This document shows, in pieces, positions 21,886 to 34,224 of a stretch of DNA of 64,000 nucleotides; position 1 is the first letter of the stretch; each line of letters starts with the position of its first letter. The stretch is from contig JAGTJL010000011.1 of NCBI GenBank assembly GCA_020746875.1, positions 1,116,001-1,180,000 of the forward strand, read 5' to 3'. Both the position numbers and the translations under genes were made by a program. Below the pieces are notes generated by a model. The model searched no databases, was not told the origin of the DNA, and saw only the letters and a program-made list of their open reading frames with translations. This DNA is from Rhexocercosporidium sp. MPI-PUGE-AT-0058. Its lineage: Eukaryota > Ascomycota > Leotiomycetes > Helotiales.

Positions 21886-23022
21886 ACCCCTATTTAGTAT
21901 AGAATTACTGATTTATATTGTCTTTTAGTGATTGTGGAGATGAAATCACCCTAAAGGTGTTGTGAGCTCAGTGTGCTCGGCTTCTCACTCGACGCCACAG
22001 AGAGTTGCTTTTTGCGGTTCGCCTCACATAACGAAAATTCCCAAGGTGTGACAACTCAACTGGCCGCCTCTTTCCGCCTCTTTCCACCTGATGTCTTTTA
22101 TCAATATTGATTCCCGGCGTTTAGAACTTCGATGTGTCGTACGTGAGAAGTCTACCTAATCTTCCGCAAATATCACTCGGAGCCTCAAAGGGGCTACACG
22201 GTGAGCGGTTAATTGCTTCCGCATCACTTTACCTCCTTTCACAAATCACTCCTTGTGAAGCGCTGTGCCGTCTGATTATTGCTTCTCATTTCCACCTTTG
22301 CTCCTTCAACACGCCATTCGTGGCACGAGAGCTGAAGATGCATTCAGCTCGCTCTCATTTCTCGCATCTTTAGCCGGCAGCTTCATTGTTGATGATGAAG
22401 ACCCGACTGATCGGTGTCTCCTAGGCAGCAAAGAGCCTCATCTATTTTGGGTGCTAGAAAGACGACATCCCTTCCAGAGCACTTCTACGGGACCAATCGA
22501 CTATGCTGACCGAGAAACCTTGCTGAGAATTATCTATTCAAGAGACTAAGTACAAACGTCCTCGCTTTTTGAGCACAAGTATATCACTTCGGTAGTTCGA
22601 GGAGTCAATTCAGGGGTAAACAGCCATATGCAGGACTCGGGGGTCTCTCCTGTCAGCCTCCTTCCTCCCCCATACAAATCTATCTGTCTCGGTCTTGGCA
22701 CCAATCCATCTCCTGCAAATGCAAGACATCGTACGAGGAATTTTCCGTCAATACTCTTAGCCCGACTCCTTTGGACTTGCGGTTGTGTACTTGGGGTGAT
22801 ACTGCCTACCCAGGGACATCTGCACATTGAATATCCCTCACATGGCTCCTGCAAGCTTGTCTCTTCACGCTCTCTTCTTTTCACTCGTTTTATACTAAAA
22901 TAAGGCTCTTTTCTCCTTGGTAACCTTCTGCTGTCCCACCTCTGTGCAGTTGACAACTGTCAGACTCATACAACTATTCTCCAAGTGACATAAAGGATTA
23001 ATAGTTGTACTGCCCTGTCAAG
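21886..23022. other. intergenic region
   Basis: An open frame at 22265-22549 (containing RCLLGSKEPHLFWVLERRHP) looks somewhat coding but has no ATG or known domain. The last 100 bases, with a CT-rich stretch, probably form the promoter and leader of the VWA gene. Confidence 0.35.
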
Positions 23023-26000
23023 ATGGTACAACTCTTAACCGTCTCTTTGGAGGCTGTGCTCCTTGCCACAAGTCTTCTAGCCTTGTCTGCTACAGCCAAT
23101 CCATTTGGTACTGTTGATAAACCACTTACACTCAATCAACATGCCGAGCACGAAAAGATTACCCGGGTGGCCTTGAAGTGTCGTGCTGGAGAGACTGCCG
23201 CAAGCGGGAAGTGCTTTGAGCCTCGTTCTTTGGATCAGATTGCTGGTGGACCAGGAACACTCGGTGGAGTTGGATGTAAGTTATAGTCATCTGCTTCCCG
23301 CTAAAACCTTCATTTGACACTGCAGCGCCCGACTCACTCACTCCTACCCCGGAAGGTCCAGAAGCCCATGTGAGTAGTCTATGTGTTTGTAAAGCAGCAT
23401 CTGCTAACCCTCACCCTTTTAGTGCGACGAAGCGGACTTCATTGATATACCTGGATATCCTAATAGTCGGGCAGCTGCTTCAGCAGAGCTTCAAAAATGT
23501 GCTACCCACTTGCATGGCCGCTTCAAACAGGGGATCAAATTTGCGGAGCGGATCCTCGACCCAACGACTAAGAAGATCAAAAAATCAATGGTAGACCTAA
23601 GGGATAATTCTGATGGCACCCGAAATGATTGCCAGTTTGCGGGAACCACGCCTTTCCCAGGACTGTAAGTAAAGAATACTCATCCATTTTCAGCAAATAT
23701 TTTCACAGCAGTACTACTCGTCTACGTCTCAACTATGACTGATAAGGTGCTTTTAGTGGACGAGGTAAATGTCAAGCGATCGAAGGTCTGGGACGCGCCC
23801 TCCATGGCGTTCAGGACTTCTATTCTCACAGCAACTGGGCCGATCACAGCAGAGATGGCGAGGCAATCAGTGATGTTAACCCACCCGGACTAAACTTCAC
23901 TTCCTTGGTTGGATTTTTCGACTTCACCTCTGATGCGCCTAGATCTGTTGCTGGGATTCCTGTCAACCTCACCACTGGGTGTTTCGGTGGTCTCACATCA
24001 GACAAGACTCCAGGTGTAGACAGGTGTGCAAAGAGAGTGACTCATCATACTTTGAATAAAGATCATGCCTTAATCGATGACAATGGAGTTGCCACTTTAC
24101 CAACCCATGTTACTGCTGGGCCTTCGACCCCGCGTAGTGAATTTGGCAGCAACCTTCAGCTTGCAGTGTCAATTGCTGTAGAGGATACAAGGAGGCAGTA
24201 AGTGCTACCATTTTCACAAGCGTCGTTGCTTACCCTAAAAGTGCATTGAATCTTTGCAACTTGAAGGTGTCTAATGTCTTTCACTATCCAAGTCACTCAT
24301 TTGGCTAACTTCACATTTCTAGATGGACCCTATTTAAGGAGAATCTACGCACCGAACATGGTTCGGAAGATGGCAACACAATGATCTGTGCCATAACCAG
24401 AGACAATCCATTAAAGGACTGTTACGGTAGAAGGATAGCACTTGTGATCGACTCTTCTGGAAGCAACACAATTACGGATCCCAGCAATCTTCGAATTACC
24501 GCAGCACAGCAATTCAACGCGAAGCTCATCACTAAGGCAAGCGCTGGCCCTGATGAACTACCTGATGAAGTGACGGTGATTGATTTCGACACCTCTGCCA
24601 GAATTGTCTTCCCCCTGGGAGACCCTGCCGATGCAACGTTTGATGGCATTGACTCTTCTGGAGGAACAGATATTGGTTCCGGTATGAATGTTGGAATCGA
24701 CGAGCTCGTTAGAACTAAGCCACCTCCATCTACTGGTGACCCCTTCACACCTTACGAGGAGAATAAAGCCGGGATGATTATATTCACTGATGGAGAAGAC
24801 TTTTCACCTGCAAATCAAATTGCACAGTAAGTAAATTCTAGTTTCTTCCTGCCAGCTATCGAAAAATCAGACCCGTTACCATGTACTATTCATTTGATAC
24901 TCTAGCTGACATCATTTCTTGGTAGACTTAATCGCGCAGCAGACCTGAAAATTCGAGTTGCTTATGGCTTCTTGGCTCCACCAACCAATCCCGTACCAGT
25001 ACCAAAACGGTCACTACAGCCTCAGAAACGAGCAATTGACAGTTCTATCTTGGCGGCAATTCTAAAGACAGGAGGCCTATTTGCAACTATCGATTCCGCT
25101 GCTGCTCAACAGAATTTCGTTCAGATGGTATTCAAACAGGGGATCACTGCGGTCAACGGGCCTGCCGGTGATGCCGTTGAACTACTCCCAGGTCTAATAC
25201 TAGACCGCATAATCTCGAGCGCGACTGGCGAAGAAATATTCTACTACATGGCAGTTGCAGGAGAACACCTGAGACTAACCGTTAAGGACACCAACTCCGT
25301 TTCTCTCAAAGTCGTCATCATCAACGTAGACTCGAATACAGTAGTCTCCGAGGGAGTAACTGATATTCCAAACCTTGTTTTCACATTTGAAGCCGGACCT
25401 GATACGATCTATCGCATCATCGTTACTCCTCCTGCAAGTCTTGGGACCAGTGTGTACTCGATCGGATTTGCATCAAGTATTCCAATCAGGAATATCACGA
25501 CTACTTCGATTGCTCCCTCGACCTCGTCAACATCACTCATATCTAGCTCTACGTCCTCAATTGGTCATAACTTTACAACTACAACAGGCTGGAATTCGTC
25601 AACGTCAACCACTTCCCGCCAGTCTCTCACAACTACTTCGCGACCTCTCACTAGCAGTTTGCACACTCATATGTCTAGCACAACCAAGAAACCTGCCACA
25701 ACTAGCTATACCACTATCATGTAAGCTCTAAAGAACCTGCATCGTCTCAGAACATACTCCCCATTCAAACGTCAAAACTAACATATTAATCTAGTACCAC
25801 TATCTACACATCACTCTGTACCCTGACCTTGACCCGCACTGACGCCACAGCAACCTACTTGACAACCCAAACCTCAATCTCAACACTAACCCGTGTCCTG
25901 ACCACCACAATTTGTCCTACCCTCGATCCGAACGGTGATATTCCATACACCACGGCACCTCCCACGCCAGTTGGTCCAACACGAACATGTACGGCCTCAA

Positions 26001-26440
26001 CAAGTCCAGGCCATTCAATCTGCTATAAATGTGGTGGACAGTCTCCCACTACGCAGTATCTCCCTCTTGCCGTACCAACAAATACCGGAGACGGATATGA
26101 ATGCAATACTTGCGGTGTTTCACCTCTTCAAACGTCAGCGACTTATGGTGTACCAGAGTCTGCCTCGACTGCACCAGTTCATAGTGGTAACTCCCCTGTC
26201 TACTCTTCAGAGGTTTCGCCGATCATTATATCTTATGGCACTTCAGAGGCTGGTAATACCGACACTGCCACGGCCTGCTCTACATGTGTCACTGCCATTC
26301 CTACTGCGATCGCATCAGGGTATCCCGTCAGCGGAACAACAACTCCTCCTCCGCCTCAGTTTACTGGTGGGGCGGGACTTGTAGTAAGAGGTGTGGGGTA
26401 CCTATGGTCGCTTGCACTTGGGCTACTGTATTTCTTGTGA
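23023..26440 (+). CDS. GPI-anchored VWA protein with HET-C/VWA7-like N-terminal region (974 aa)
   Basis: Seven exons join in one frame: 23023-23275, 23326-23369, 23423-23664, 23757-24197, 24323-24826, 24926-25720 and 25795-26440. All introns have GT...AG borders with CTAAC/CTGAC-like branch sites. The start has a signal peptide (VLLATSLLALSATA). Residues about 100-300 contain RALHGVQDFYSHSNWADHSR, a motif shared with VWA7-type proteins and reminiscent of HET-C/zinc phospholipase C-like folds. A von Willebrand A domain follows with the MIDAS DSSGS at residues 370-374 and TDGED at 482-486. Next come a beta-rich region, a long Ser/Thr-rich stalk, a Cys-containing segment (CYKCGGQ, CNTCG) and a hydrophobic GPI-type tail (LWSLALGLLYFL). 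It is probably a cell-wall or membrane surface protein. Intact; ligand unknown. Confidence 0.88.
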
Positions 26441-26576
26441 TCCTACTGGGAAGAGTTTTATTGATTCTTGGTACTCAGTATCGATAGGTTTCGGATATAA
26501 TGGGATATTTCGTATCTAGTGTGTGTTATGTAGTGCCGGTTTGTAGAGCTTGCTTGCAATAATTTTGAATTGATGG

Positions 26577-27180
26577 ATGATATTAAAAGGTAGACTAGTC
26601 ATAGTCTTGCATTTTACTGAAAGTTACTTCTGTGCTCAACAAATCTTTGGTCTTGCTGTCCTTGATGGGGAATACATCACGTCTGCCTTCTTATCTCTAT
26701 GCCTTGCGGGTATCATGTTGTCTGTCGGCTACTTTCTACCCGTCTGGTTGCAGGCCATTCAGGGAGCTGATGCTCTGCAGTCCAGTGTTCCGTGCCTCTA
26801 ATTCATTCCTAGCCTTGTCGTGTCCAGTAGTATTGTGTTACCCACAAGCTCTCTCCCTTTTCAGTCAGCTGGGTTGTATACAGGATCTCCGCTAGGAATC
26901 GATAGCTGCCCAGACTTAGCACAAGGTTTCTTGATGATTTCTACCACAGTGATCTCCGGGTTCGTGCAAAGCTGCAACGGGCAATGTGAAGGTCAACTTC
27001 AGGTGTGTCCGTCAGCAGCATCATCGTAATCTTCCTATCTGTCTCGATGGCATCATCATCAAAGTCCTTTCTTCATACTGTGGTCAGGGTATGACATGCA
27101 GATACGGGTCTTCGAATGCCAGCTCGAGAATCATGATGGCAAGGCCAACTCACCATGTTGCTGCAGTGGCTCAAGCATAC
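26577..27180 (+). pseudogene. MFS drug-transporter fragment
   Basis: Translation gives FLSLCLAGIMLSVGYFLPVW and LQAIQGADALQSSVPCL, matching the second-half helices of DHA-type major facilitator transporters (YYLPIWFQAIKGxSAxxSGI). Further helix-like pieces then appear in shifting frames up to about 27180. No start and no first half are present. It is a dead fragment between the VWA gene and the transposon island. Confidence 0.45.
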
Positions 27181-27520
27181 GCAGTTGTCAAAACATGAAG
27201 CTTAAATTTAGGCGTCAGCTTTGCGATACTCTAGGCTAGGGATCTCTGTAATGTCTTCTGATAAAAGAGAAATTCCTGAATGCGTTACAATACCTGATCA
27301 TAGATTTTGTTATATATTGCTGATATTACTCGATATCATTCTGTTCACATATTACAAGTCGGAATCAGGCATTGTAGTATTTACGATGCATAAAGAGGGA
27401 AGGAGACTGATCCTTCTTCGTAGACTACATAAGCGTGAGGATCAACTAGCCTGAGGCGCCCGGGTAATGTCCAATTAATCAATAACATATATCGACATAT
27501 TTACGTATGCGTTAACGTCG
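27181..27520. other. intergenic, left flank of transposon island
   Basis: No gene seen. AT content rises towards 27480, just before the inverted repeat of the Fot1-like element. Confidence 0.35.
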
Positions 27521-27567
27521 AGCACCCCTCTTCCGCCCACCCCCTCCTTCCGCTTACCTCGCGTAAG
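27521..27567. repeat. left terminal inverted repeat of the Fot1-like element
   Basis: GC-rich, with CTTCCGCCCACC followed by CCTTCCGCTTACCTCGCG. It pairs with 29296-29340 in reverse complement with several mismatches. Confidence 0.75.
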
Positions 27568-29295
27568 ATCAGCACTCTTTATTTAATACTTAATAATTCT
27601 ATTTTACGTTAACTTTTATATAAGAAATTATAAAATCAGAATCTCTTTCTAATTCTGGTTTTACTAATGTAATTTAACGATCTTCAGCCGTAGTTTGAGC
27701 CGCTTAAATAGTACGTATTATCGTAAACTTAGAATTTAAGTTAATTTAGACTTTCTTTCTTTTCTTTAAGTTTAATTGCTTTAATCGCTTTTCTAATTCT
27801 TTAATTCTTATATTTGCTTTTTTTATTTCGTAATCCTTTTTATTAAATTCTTTTATAATCTTTTTAAAAAAATAAACGCTACGTCGGATGCTAATTATAT
27901 AATTCGCTTATTAAAGTGCGTATTTATAAACGAAGATCTTTTACAGCTTTAAGAGTTTATAATTAAATAGAAGTAATAAAAAGCTCGGGAGATAATATTA
28001 TTACTTTCTGAGATTCTTAAAGAGCTAAAGCTGTCGATTTATTATTATTTTTTAATAATAATAAGTTTATTAAAAGTTTCGCCAGAAATACCGGTTATAA
28101 TCTATTAATTCTTTATTTAGATTTAATATTAAAAGGAATAATAATATCTCGGCGTGCTTTTTAATAATAAAGAAGAAAATTGCATTTATTAATTAGCGTA
28201 TAATCGATTAAAGAACTTAATTTATGTAATTCTTTTCGGTAAGCATATTTTAACGTAAAGAAAACCGTCAAATCTAAGAGTTATAAGACGTATAACGTAT
28301 ATATAAGTAAATATAATAAAAATATATTATTTTTAAAGTATTTCCAAAGGAATTCCGTAGTCTTATAACTCCTGAAACTGTTTAAAATAAGCAGTCTTAT
28401 TAAATAATTATGTAATTATATTTAATGAATAAATACTTTCTTTAATTATTCAAAAGCCGTATTATTAATTAATTATTTATTATCGGTTATAATAAAGTAT
28501 TAATCGTTGAATACGTTTAATTAAAACAGAAATTATTATTATTATATTGATTTTCTCTTATAAATTATAAGAAGTTATATAAAGATTCCGGTTACAGAGA
28601 TATATTTAATAATTAACGTTTAAGTACGTAAGCTTAGCTATTTTCCTTAAATCTTGCGCTTTTCGGCGTGTTTTATAACGAATCTATTAAGACCGTAGCT
28701 TTTTATAATACCGGTCTCGTTTATATTTTATTATTAATTAGCTGAAATAAAGTTAATAACTAAGATCTTTAGTTTTTGGAATTAAGGCTTAATAACCTCG
28801 GAATAAGCGTAATTAATACGTACAGAATCGACGTATATTTGCTTTTTCGTTTTTATAATAAGATTCCGTACTAAAAACTTATAAATCCAGTATCTTCCGA
28901 GTAATAAATAGTTTTCTTAAAAAGCTAGAAGTCTTTTTCTAAAAACTTTAATTTATACATACGTAATTCTACGATTAAGAGACTCTTAAGTTAAAATTCA
29001 ATTAGTTAATCGACTTTTTATTATCGTAAGTAGTTTTTGTAAGTGATTAGTACTTTCTTAGCGTAATAAAGTAGTTGCGTTGTGGCTACAAAGTATAAAC
29101 CTCGGAATACTTTACTTAAGCGATGCTTTTCGTAAAGACTTATTATTTGCGATCTCTGCAAGCGCATATATAACGTTATACTCGGTATATTAAAGCTTTA
29201 TAATAAGAGTAAATTATATTTTAAATTTGAGAAGAATTAATTAAAAAATCAAGGAGTAATTAATTATTTAAGTTAATAGGTAGATGTAGCGGTGA

Positions 29296-29340
29296 GTTAA
29301 GCGAGGTGGGCGGAAAGGGGAGGTGGGCGGAAGGGGGCCT
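29296..29340. repeat. right terminal inverted repeat of the Fot1-like element
   Basis: GCGAGGTGGGCGGAAAGG followed by a second GGTGGGCGGAAGG. It is the reverse-complement partner of 27521-27567. Confidence 0.75.
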
Positions 29341-29584
29341 GTTAGACGGGCTTGCGAGCGCTCGCGCTCTGCAAGATGGCTAGCATGGCTTATACGCGAG
29401 CTCTATATAAACAGAGTAATTTCTTAGGTAGTAGAGCTTCGTGCTCAAATTCATATAGCAATTCACCTTACTTATAACGTCTTAATTCCAATTAAGAACC
29501 GAACCTCTTGTGACTTTACTTTATAGCTGTTACTAACCGACGAGCCTAGACGCACAGTACCCGCAGTATTCCAGAAACGTTACA
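29340..29584 (+). repeat. LTR-like segment (possible solo LTR)
   Basis: It begins TGTTAGACGGG, contains a clear TATA box (TATATAAA at 29404-29411) and ends GAAACGTTACA, giving a TG...CA unit of about 245 bp. This is the layout of a fungal retrotransposon LTR promoter. Its first base abuts the inverted repeat of the neighbouring DNA transposon. No second copy was found in the window, so this is tentative. Confidence 0.35.
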
Positions 29585-30255
29585 AAGATATTATAAATAA
29601 GATCTGCTATACTTACTTAAGATTAGCGTAAGTAATAAAGTTATAATAAGTATACTTTCCTAATAATATAATAAAAGTTAGTTCTTCGTCACTTTCTTTT
29701 CAAAGATTATACTTTCTATTAAGCTTAATTACGCTATTTATAAAAAAAAATTATTTATTATTATTAAATCGTTTAAATATTAAAAAGCTAAATTAACAGT
29801 GGCCCCTTATTAAGTTCGTATTATTATAGATTATAAAATATTAAAATACTTTATAACTTCTAAGCAATTAAATACCTGCTACAGTTCTGGGGAGCCCATC
29901 TTGAGATAATTTGGAGTAGGCCGGCAAATAATGGATACGGTTATGATCACTTTGTATGAATTGCCATTTTTAGTGGTCTTATATATCCCCACAAGATGGA
30001 TGAATGCAGTAAGCTGAGTAATAAATCGAGTTCTTATAATGTCTCAAGTGATATTATCAACAAATTCTTCGTTGTCTAGCGAGATTTGATGAAGTGTAAG
30101 ATGTTAATTTCCATGTACGTACAATTTCGATGATTTGGTAGGGTGATTGTCAATAAAAACGCAAGTCCGTTTCCATACATAAGGTACAGCGGAGGAGTGA
30201 TTTGCTCCTCTTCTCTTCGGTCCACAATCTAAAATCTAATGTCTCACAAACCCAT
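29585..30255. other. AT-rich RIP tail and intergenic DNA
   Basis: 29585-29880 is AT-rich with no frames, probably more transposon residue. 29880-30255 returns to normal composition and is the 3' flank of the hydrolase gene. Confidence 0.45.
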
Positions 30256-31263
30256 CTATTTCTTCGTCAAATCGTCCCAGAACTTCACGACCATTTCTTC
30301 AGTCTCCTTAGTCTTCTCAGCCACAACTCCATGTCCAACTCCCTCCACAATCCTAACCTCCCCCTTCCACCCCAAAGCCTCCAACTCCCCAATCAACACA
30401 TCTTTCTCAAAGAACCCATCCGTCTCACCCAGCAACACCAGAGTCTCCAACCCACTCTTCGCAACACTTCGATACGCCTCATGCATATCATAGATCCCAC
30501 CATACCGCCACATACTCACCAAACTCGCAACGTGACCCTCATGATTCTCCTTTTCCCACACCTGCACCGCATTCCTAGGGATAGCATCCAATCCTCTCTC
30601 TTTAAATTCCTTCTCCCACCCCTCCTCTACAGGTCCCGGTCCGAGGAAATCATAAATCAGCTTTGCGCTCGCTCCCTCCCATCCCCATCCCCACCCACCA
30701 AAGTCCAGAAATCTCTCCCAAGCACTCCGTGTAGCTCTTCTCAGCAATCCAGCCGGCGCGATCAAAACGAGAGACTCAACAGCCGGAGCGTGGAACTGTG
30801 CAAACGAGGTGGTGATGATACCACCGAATGAGAAGCCGAGGAAATGTGCACGTGTCCAATGGAGATGTGAGAGCAAGCCTAGGATCTGAGTGTGGAATAG
30901 CCCTGGGGTATGAGTGGCGAGTGGTGTGGAAGAGAGGCCGTGGCCCCAAATGTCGTAGATGAGGACTGTGGTCGGTGTTGGTGAGGCGGCGAGGAGGGTC
31001 GCTAGTGGCAGAAGGCCAATGGCTGGGGTGCCGACGCCGTGGACAAGGATGAGTTTGCGTGGAGGAGAGTTGGAGGGCGAGGGAGGAGAAGGATGGATTA
31101 TGTAGTAGGTCGTTATTCCATGATAGGTCGTCAGGGTTTGAGCAGGGGGGAGGACGCCGCCGAAATGAGCGTTGAAGGACGAGGATGGTGGAGGGGGAAT
31201 TGAGGTTTTTCGGTTAATTCGGAAGAGATGAGGGAGGGCTGGAACATTATAGAGAGACATCAC
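30256..31263 (-). CDS. alpha/beta hydrolase (335 aa), intracellular
   Basis: This is a single-exon gene with the complete alpha/beta hydrolase fold signature. HGVG (oxyanion loop, about residues 75-78) is followed by YDIWGHGLS, the nucleophile elbow GFSFGG with Ser145, the acid in LLGETDG (Asp282) and the base in GVGHGVV (His311). There is no signal peptide. The Pro/Ser-rich segment PPPPSSSF near the start and PSPPSPSNSPP around residue 60 are typical linkers. Substrate is unknown; relatives include epoxide hydrolase- and esterase-like enzymes. The start has two adjacent ATGs at 31263. Frame and family length look normal, so it is probably functional. Confidence 0.85.
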   Translation of the reverse strand: MMSLYNVPALPHLFRINRKTSIPPPPSSSFNAHFGGVLPPAQTLTTYHGITTYYIIHPSPPSPSNSPPRKLILVHGVGTPAIGLLPLATLLAASPTPTTVLIYDIWGHGLSSTPLATHTPGLFHTQILGLLSHLHWTRAHFLGFSFGGIITTSFAQFHAPAVESLVLIAPAGLLRRATRSAWERFLDFGGWGWGWEGASAKLIYDFLGPGPVEEGWEKEFKERGLDAIPRNAVQVWEKENHEGHVASLVSMWRYGGIYDMHEAYRSVAKSGLETLVLLGETDGFFEKDVLIGELEALGWKGEVRIVEGVGHGVVAEKTKETEEMVVKFWDDLTKK

Positions 31264-31824
31264 AGCCTCGGAAATATAACAAACGTAACCTCAAATACGA
31301 AGAAACTGGAGGACCTAGAAAGGAAATGTATAGAAAGAAATTTAAGGTTCAGGAGGGGTGTGCTCTAAGTCTTCGTGATTAGTCAGAATCAGGGAGCTGG
31401 TGTCATTGAAATGGAACCGAAGGGCGTGCCAAAAGCTTGTTTCTCGAGATGGAAGATAATCTTCCATGCAAAGACAACTGATGTCGATGACACAAGTGCC
31501 CAATTATTGGTATCTCAAGTCATCGCACTTCAAGGATTGATCAGAACTGATGTGTACTTCAACCGTTGATTGATATCTGGAAATCGAATAGTTTAGATTG
31601 CTCGAGATACATTGGCATTGCAGATCAAGACATCGCCAAACGACCTATCCGCCCCATCTGTGGACCCCTAAGTTTGATGCAGCCAAAATTAAATAACTGA
31701 TAAAAGCCGTGACGCATCTGTCTAATTACCTGCCCACCGATATATTGCCTTTTGCTCCATCACATAAATAGTCTTACATGCGACCCGCTATCCCAAATCA
31801 TAAACCCAACTCCGTCAGAAGAAT
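31264..31824. other. intergenic region
   Basis: Upstream of the hydrolase and downstream of the glycosyltransferase. A 64-codon frame at 31375 has no recognisable feature. Confidence 0.4.
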
Positions 31825-33350
31825 TCAAGGGTTAGACTTCACCCAATGCGCGGTCTTGCATTTCTTCCGCGCCATGAAGGCTTGAATCCGACCCATATGC
31901 CAACCAGCAACAAACTTATCCTTTCCAGCTTCCAGATGCCGAACCCGGCCTACACGGAAGTAATGAGCCAAATCACACTTCCCCCCATGGTGGGTAAATT
32001 GATAACAAAGTCTGTCAACCTCGCATGCATCTCTGCAGTCTTCGAAAGTCGCAGCATCTAGACTCCTGGAGACTTCCTCGATGTTGTTCCAGTTTTCTCG
32101 CTTGTCCATGAAACCATCGGCGACGTATTCATAGACATCCTTGTATAGAAGTGGTTGCTGTGAAGTGTTAGCACTAGACATAACGTCTCTAGTAGTAAGC
32201 CATACCAATCCCCCGGTTTTGGCTTTCCAATTCTTGTGCCAACGCCAGAAATCATCCAACTCCGATTCACCGATGTGATGGAACGAGATAACTGGCTCAC
32301 ACCAATGATCGTCGCCATACGGCGAGGTTGCAGCTATTTCCCCATTGAACATTGGCCAGTATCCCTTCATTCCAATTCCTCGATCATTCAGAGCCAAGGC
32401 AACTGCCAAATCCCCGCAGCATATCGAAGTTACGTTGACGCCGTACTGACTGTACAATGGTGTACCAATGGTATGTGAATCAGGCTTGTTCAAAGCTTCC
32501 AGAGCGGCGTATGAAAACACATACGCACTCCCACCATGCGCAAACTCCAATAGCGGTTTCCTCCAAACCGGACTTCCCATGTAAAGCTTGTCCTTATAAT
32601 CCAGATGTCCCAAAAGTTCGAAGATATTGTCCCACTCCACCCAAGTGTCCGTATCTATGAACAGGAACCACTTCTTCCTGTCCTCCTCCTTCAGAGCCTG
32701 CTGCGAATTCCATATCATGCGCTTCATTGGCAGATTCTTATAGCGGTCCAACTCCCACCCATTCAGCTGTCTTGTATCCTTCCCTTCTGCCTTGAGGACC
32801 TGCTGCTGATCGTATAGACCAAACGCCGGATACACATCCCTTTCTTCCTTCGGTATATCCTTCAATACATCCTGGATATGGTAGAATCCAACATCTTCGT
32901 CTAGATCGGATAATATGAGGAGGTTCTGCATCGGTACTTCGGTGAGCAGCGTCGCTATTTGTGTGGTAAGACGACCAAGAGGCTCCGAACCACCGGTCTT
33001 GACGATAACAAGCACGTCGCGTGCTACAGCTGCTCGAGAGGCTTTACATGTTTCATTGACTTGGTAGAAGTCAGCGCAAGCTATTGTACATATAGAGATC
33101 ATATTGGCGCAAGGAATCTAGTTCAAGACATGTCTTTTGAAAAACAAGTCGTGAGACATTGGGGGGAAAGGGGTCAAAATTTACACATACAGGGAGAAAC
33201 ACCCTCAGACGACTGCCAACGCCATGAATGGTACCCGCGTCCGCCAAAGTTAGCAAAGGAAACATCGCTGAATGAATATACCAAGAGAAGGACAATAGCA
33301 GCACATGCGACGGCTCTGAGCGGCCTGCGGGAAATACTTCGTGGAATCAT
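31825..33350 (-). CDS. type II membrane glycosyltransferase, GT31-like, with PAN-like C-terminal region
   Basis: Three exons (33350-33191, 33080-32206, 32157-31825). The first intron has GTATGT...ATAG borders. The second is a 48-nt in-frame intron with GTATGG, GCTAAC and ACAG. The N-terminus is a signal anchor (RAVACAAIVLLLVYSF), as for Golgi transferases. The catalytic part contains LLILSDLDEDVGFYHIQDV, KWFLFIDTDTWVEWDN with the metal-binding DTD, and GGSAYVFSYAALEAL, followed by CCGDLAVALAL. It fits the fungal GT31/DUF604-like group. The C-terminal 70 residues (EDCRDACEVDRLCYQFTHHG, CDLAHYF) look like a PAN/apple module. It probably adds a sugar to secreted glycoproteins or cell-wall glycans; donor unknown. 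Confidence 0.85.
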
Positions 33351-34224
33351 GATGCGCCCATCATAGGGGGAATTCAGCAACAGCCAGATTGAGGTCTAGA
33401 TTCAGAAGAATACGAGAATGGCTGCGCCGCTGAATGCTGACATAACAAACCTGGCGAAGCTTCTTTAAGTTTAGCGGGGTAGGAAGACTCCATAAATCAA
33501 GTGTACGGAATCTCGGGAGTGTCATTGACCTTATTTTCATCGTCTGTAGATCCCGAAACCTAAAGAAAAAGAATATTGTCCGATGTGAAGAATTATAATA
33601 GAGCGTGTAACGATGTTGGGATCTGATTTTATCTTGCGTGGCTCCCTCTTGGTCACACGAAGTTGGCGAAGTCGTGTCATCATCAAAGCAAGCCTTGACA
33701 TTGGACTGAGACGTAAATTTTTGACAGGCAAGACGGCAAGTGAGGACGCATGAAACATAACACAAAAGGACTTTTTGGAAAGTTCGCACTTATTATTTGA
33801 TAGTGGGTCTACTGGGAACTGCCCATCAACGAGTTAGTCCCCCTGAGTTGCTAGCCATACCCATCGACCGAACGGTTGTATCGAGTAGACAGCCCAGACT
33901 GCCGGGGAAGCTTGTTTTGTCTTATCTTGTTGCGTAAGCGGGGTTTACTTTGCATGGGTGCAAAATTTCCAGAAACATCGGATGACTTTACGAAAGTAAA
34001 GCTACTTAGTGATTGCCGATAAAGCAGTAGCACACATTTTGCTGCGATGTCAAAACTTCAAAAAAATTCGTTACCTCCTAATTTACACATTCCCTTGGTC
34101 AACACACCAACCACACACATATGCCCCCATTCTTGTGATTGATGGCCGCATGAAAATTGGTACCCATCATAATGCTATCAATTGGGCAAGTTTTGAGAGG
34201 TCGTGCTGCATCTTATCATATCAT
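33351..34224. other. intergenic region
   Basis: No supported gene on either strand. Confidence 0.35.

Larger units (their letters stand above)
27521..29340 (-). mobile_element. Fot1/pogo-family DNA transposon, RIP-mutated
   Basis: The element is bounded by imperfect inverted repeats of about 45 bp (27521-27567 and 29296-29340), each holding two CTTCCGCCCACC-like units. Between them lie 1.7 kb of extremely AT-rich DNA with stops in all frames. On the minus strand the C-terminal part of a DDE transposase of the Fot1/pogo type is still readable: LDLTVFFTLKYAYRKEL, a KARRDII block and NIKS.FR, corresponding to the family's LQPLDVGVFxPLK...YKKAR...NIxSGFR pattern. The length fits Fot1-like elements (about 1.8-1.9 kb). 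The GC-rich ends contrasting with the AT-rich interior are typical of RIP. Confidence 0.75.
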
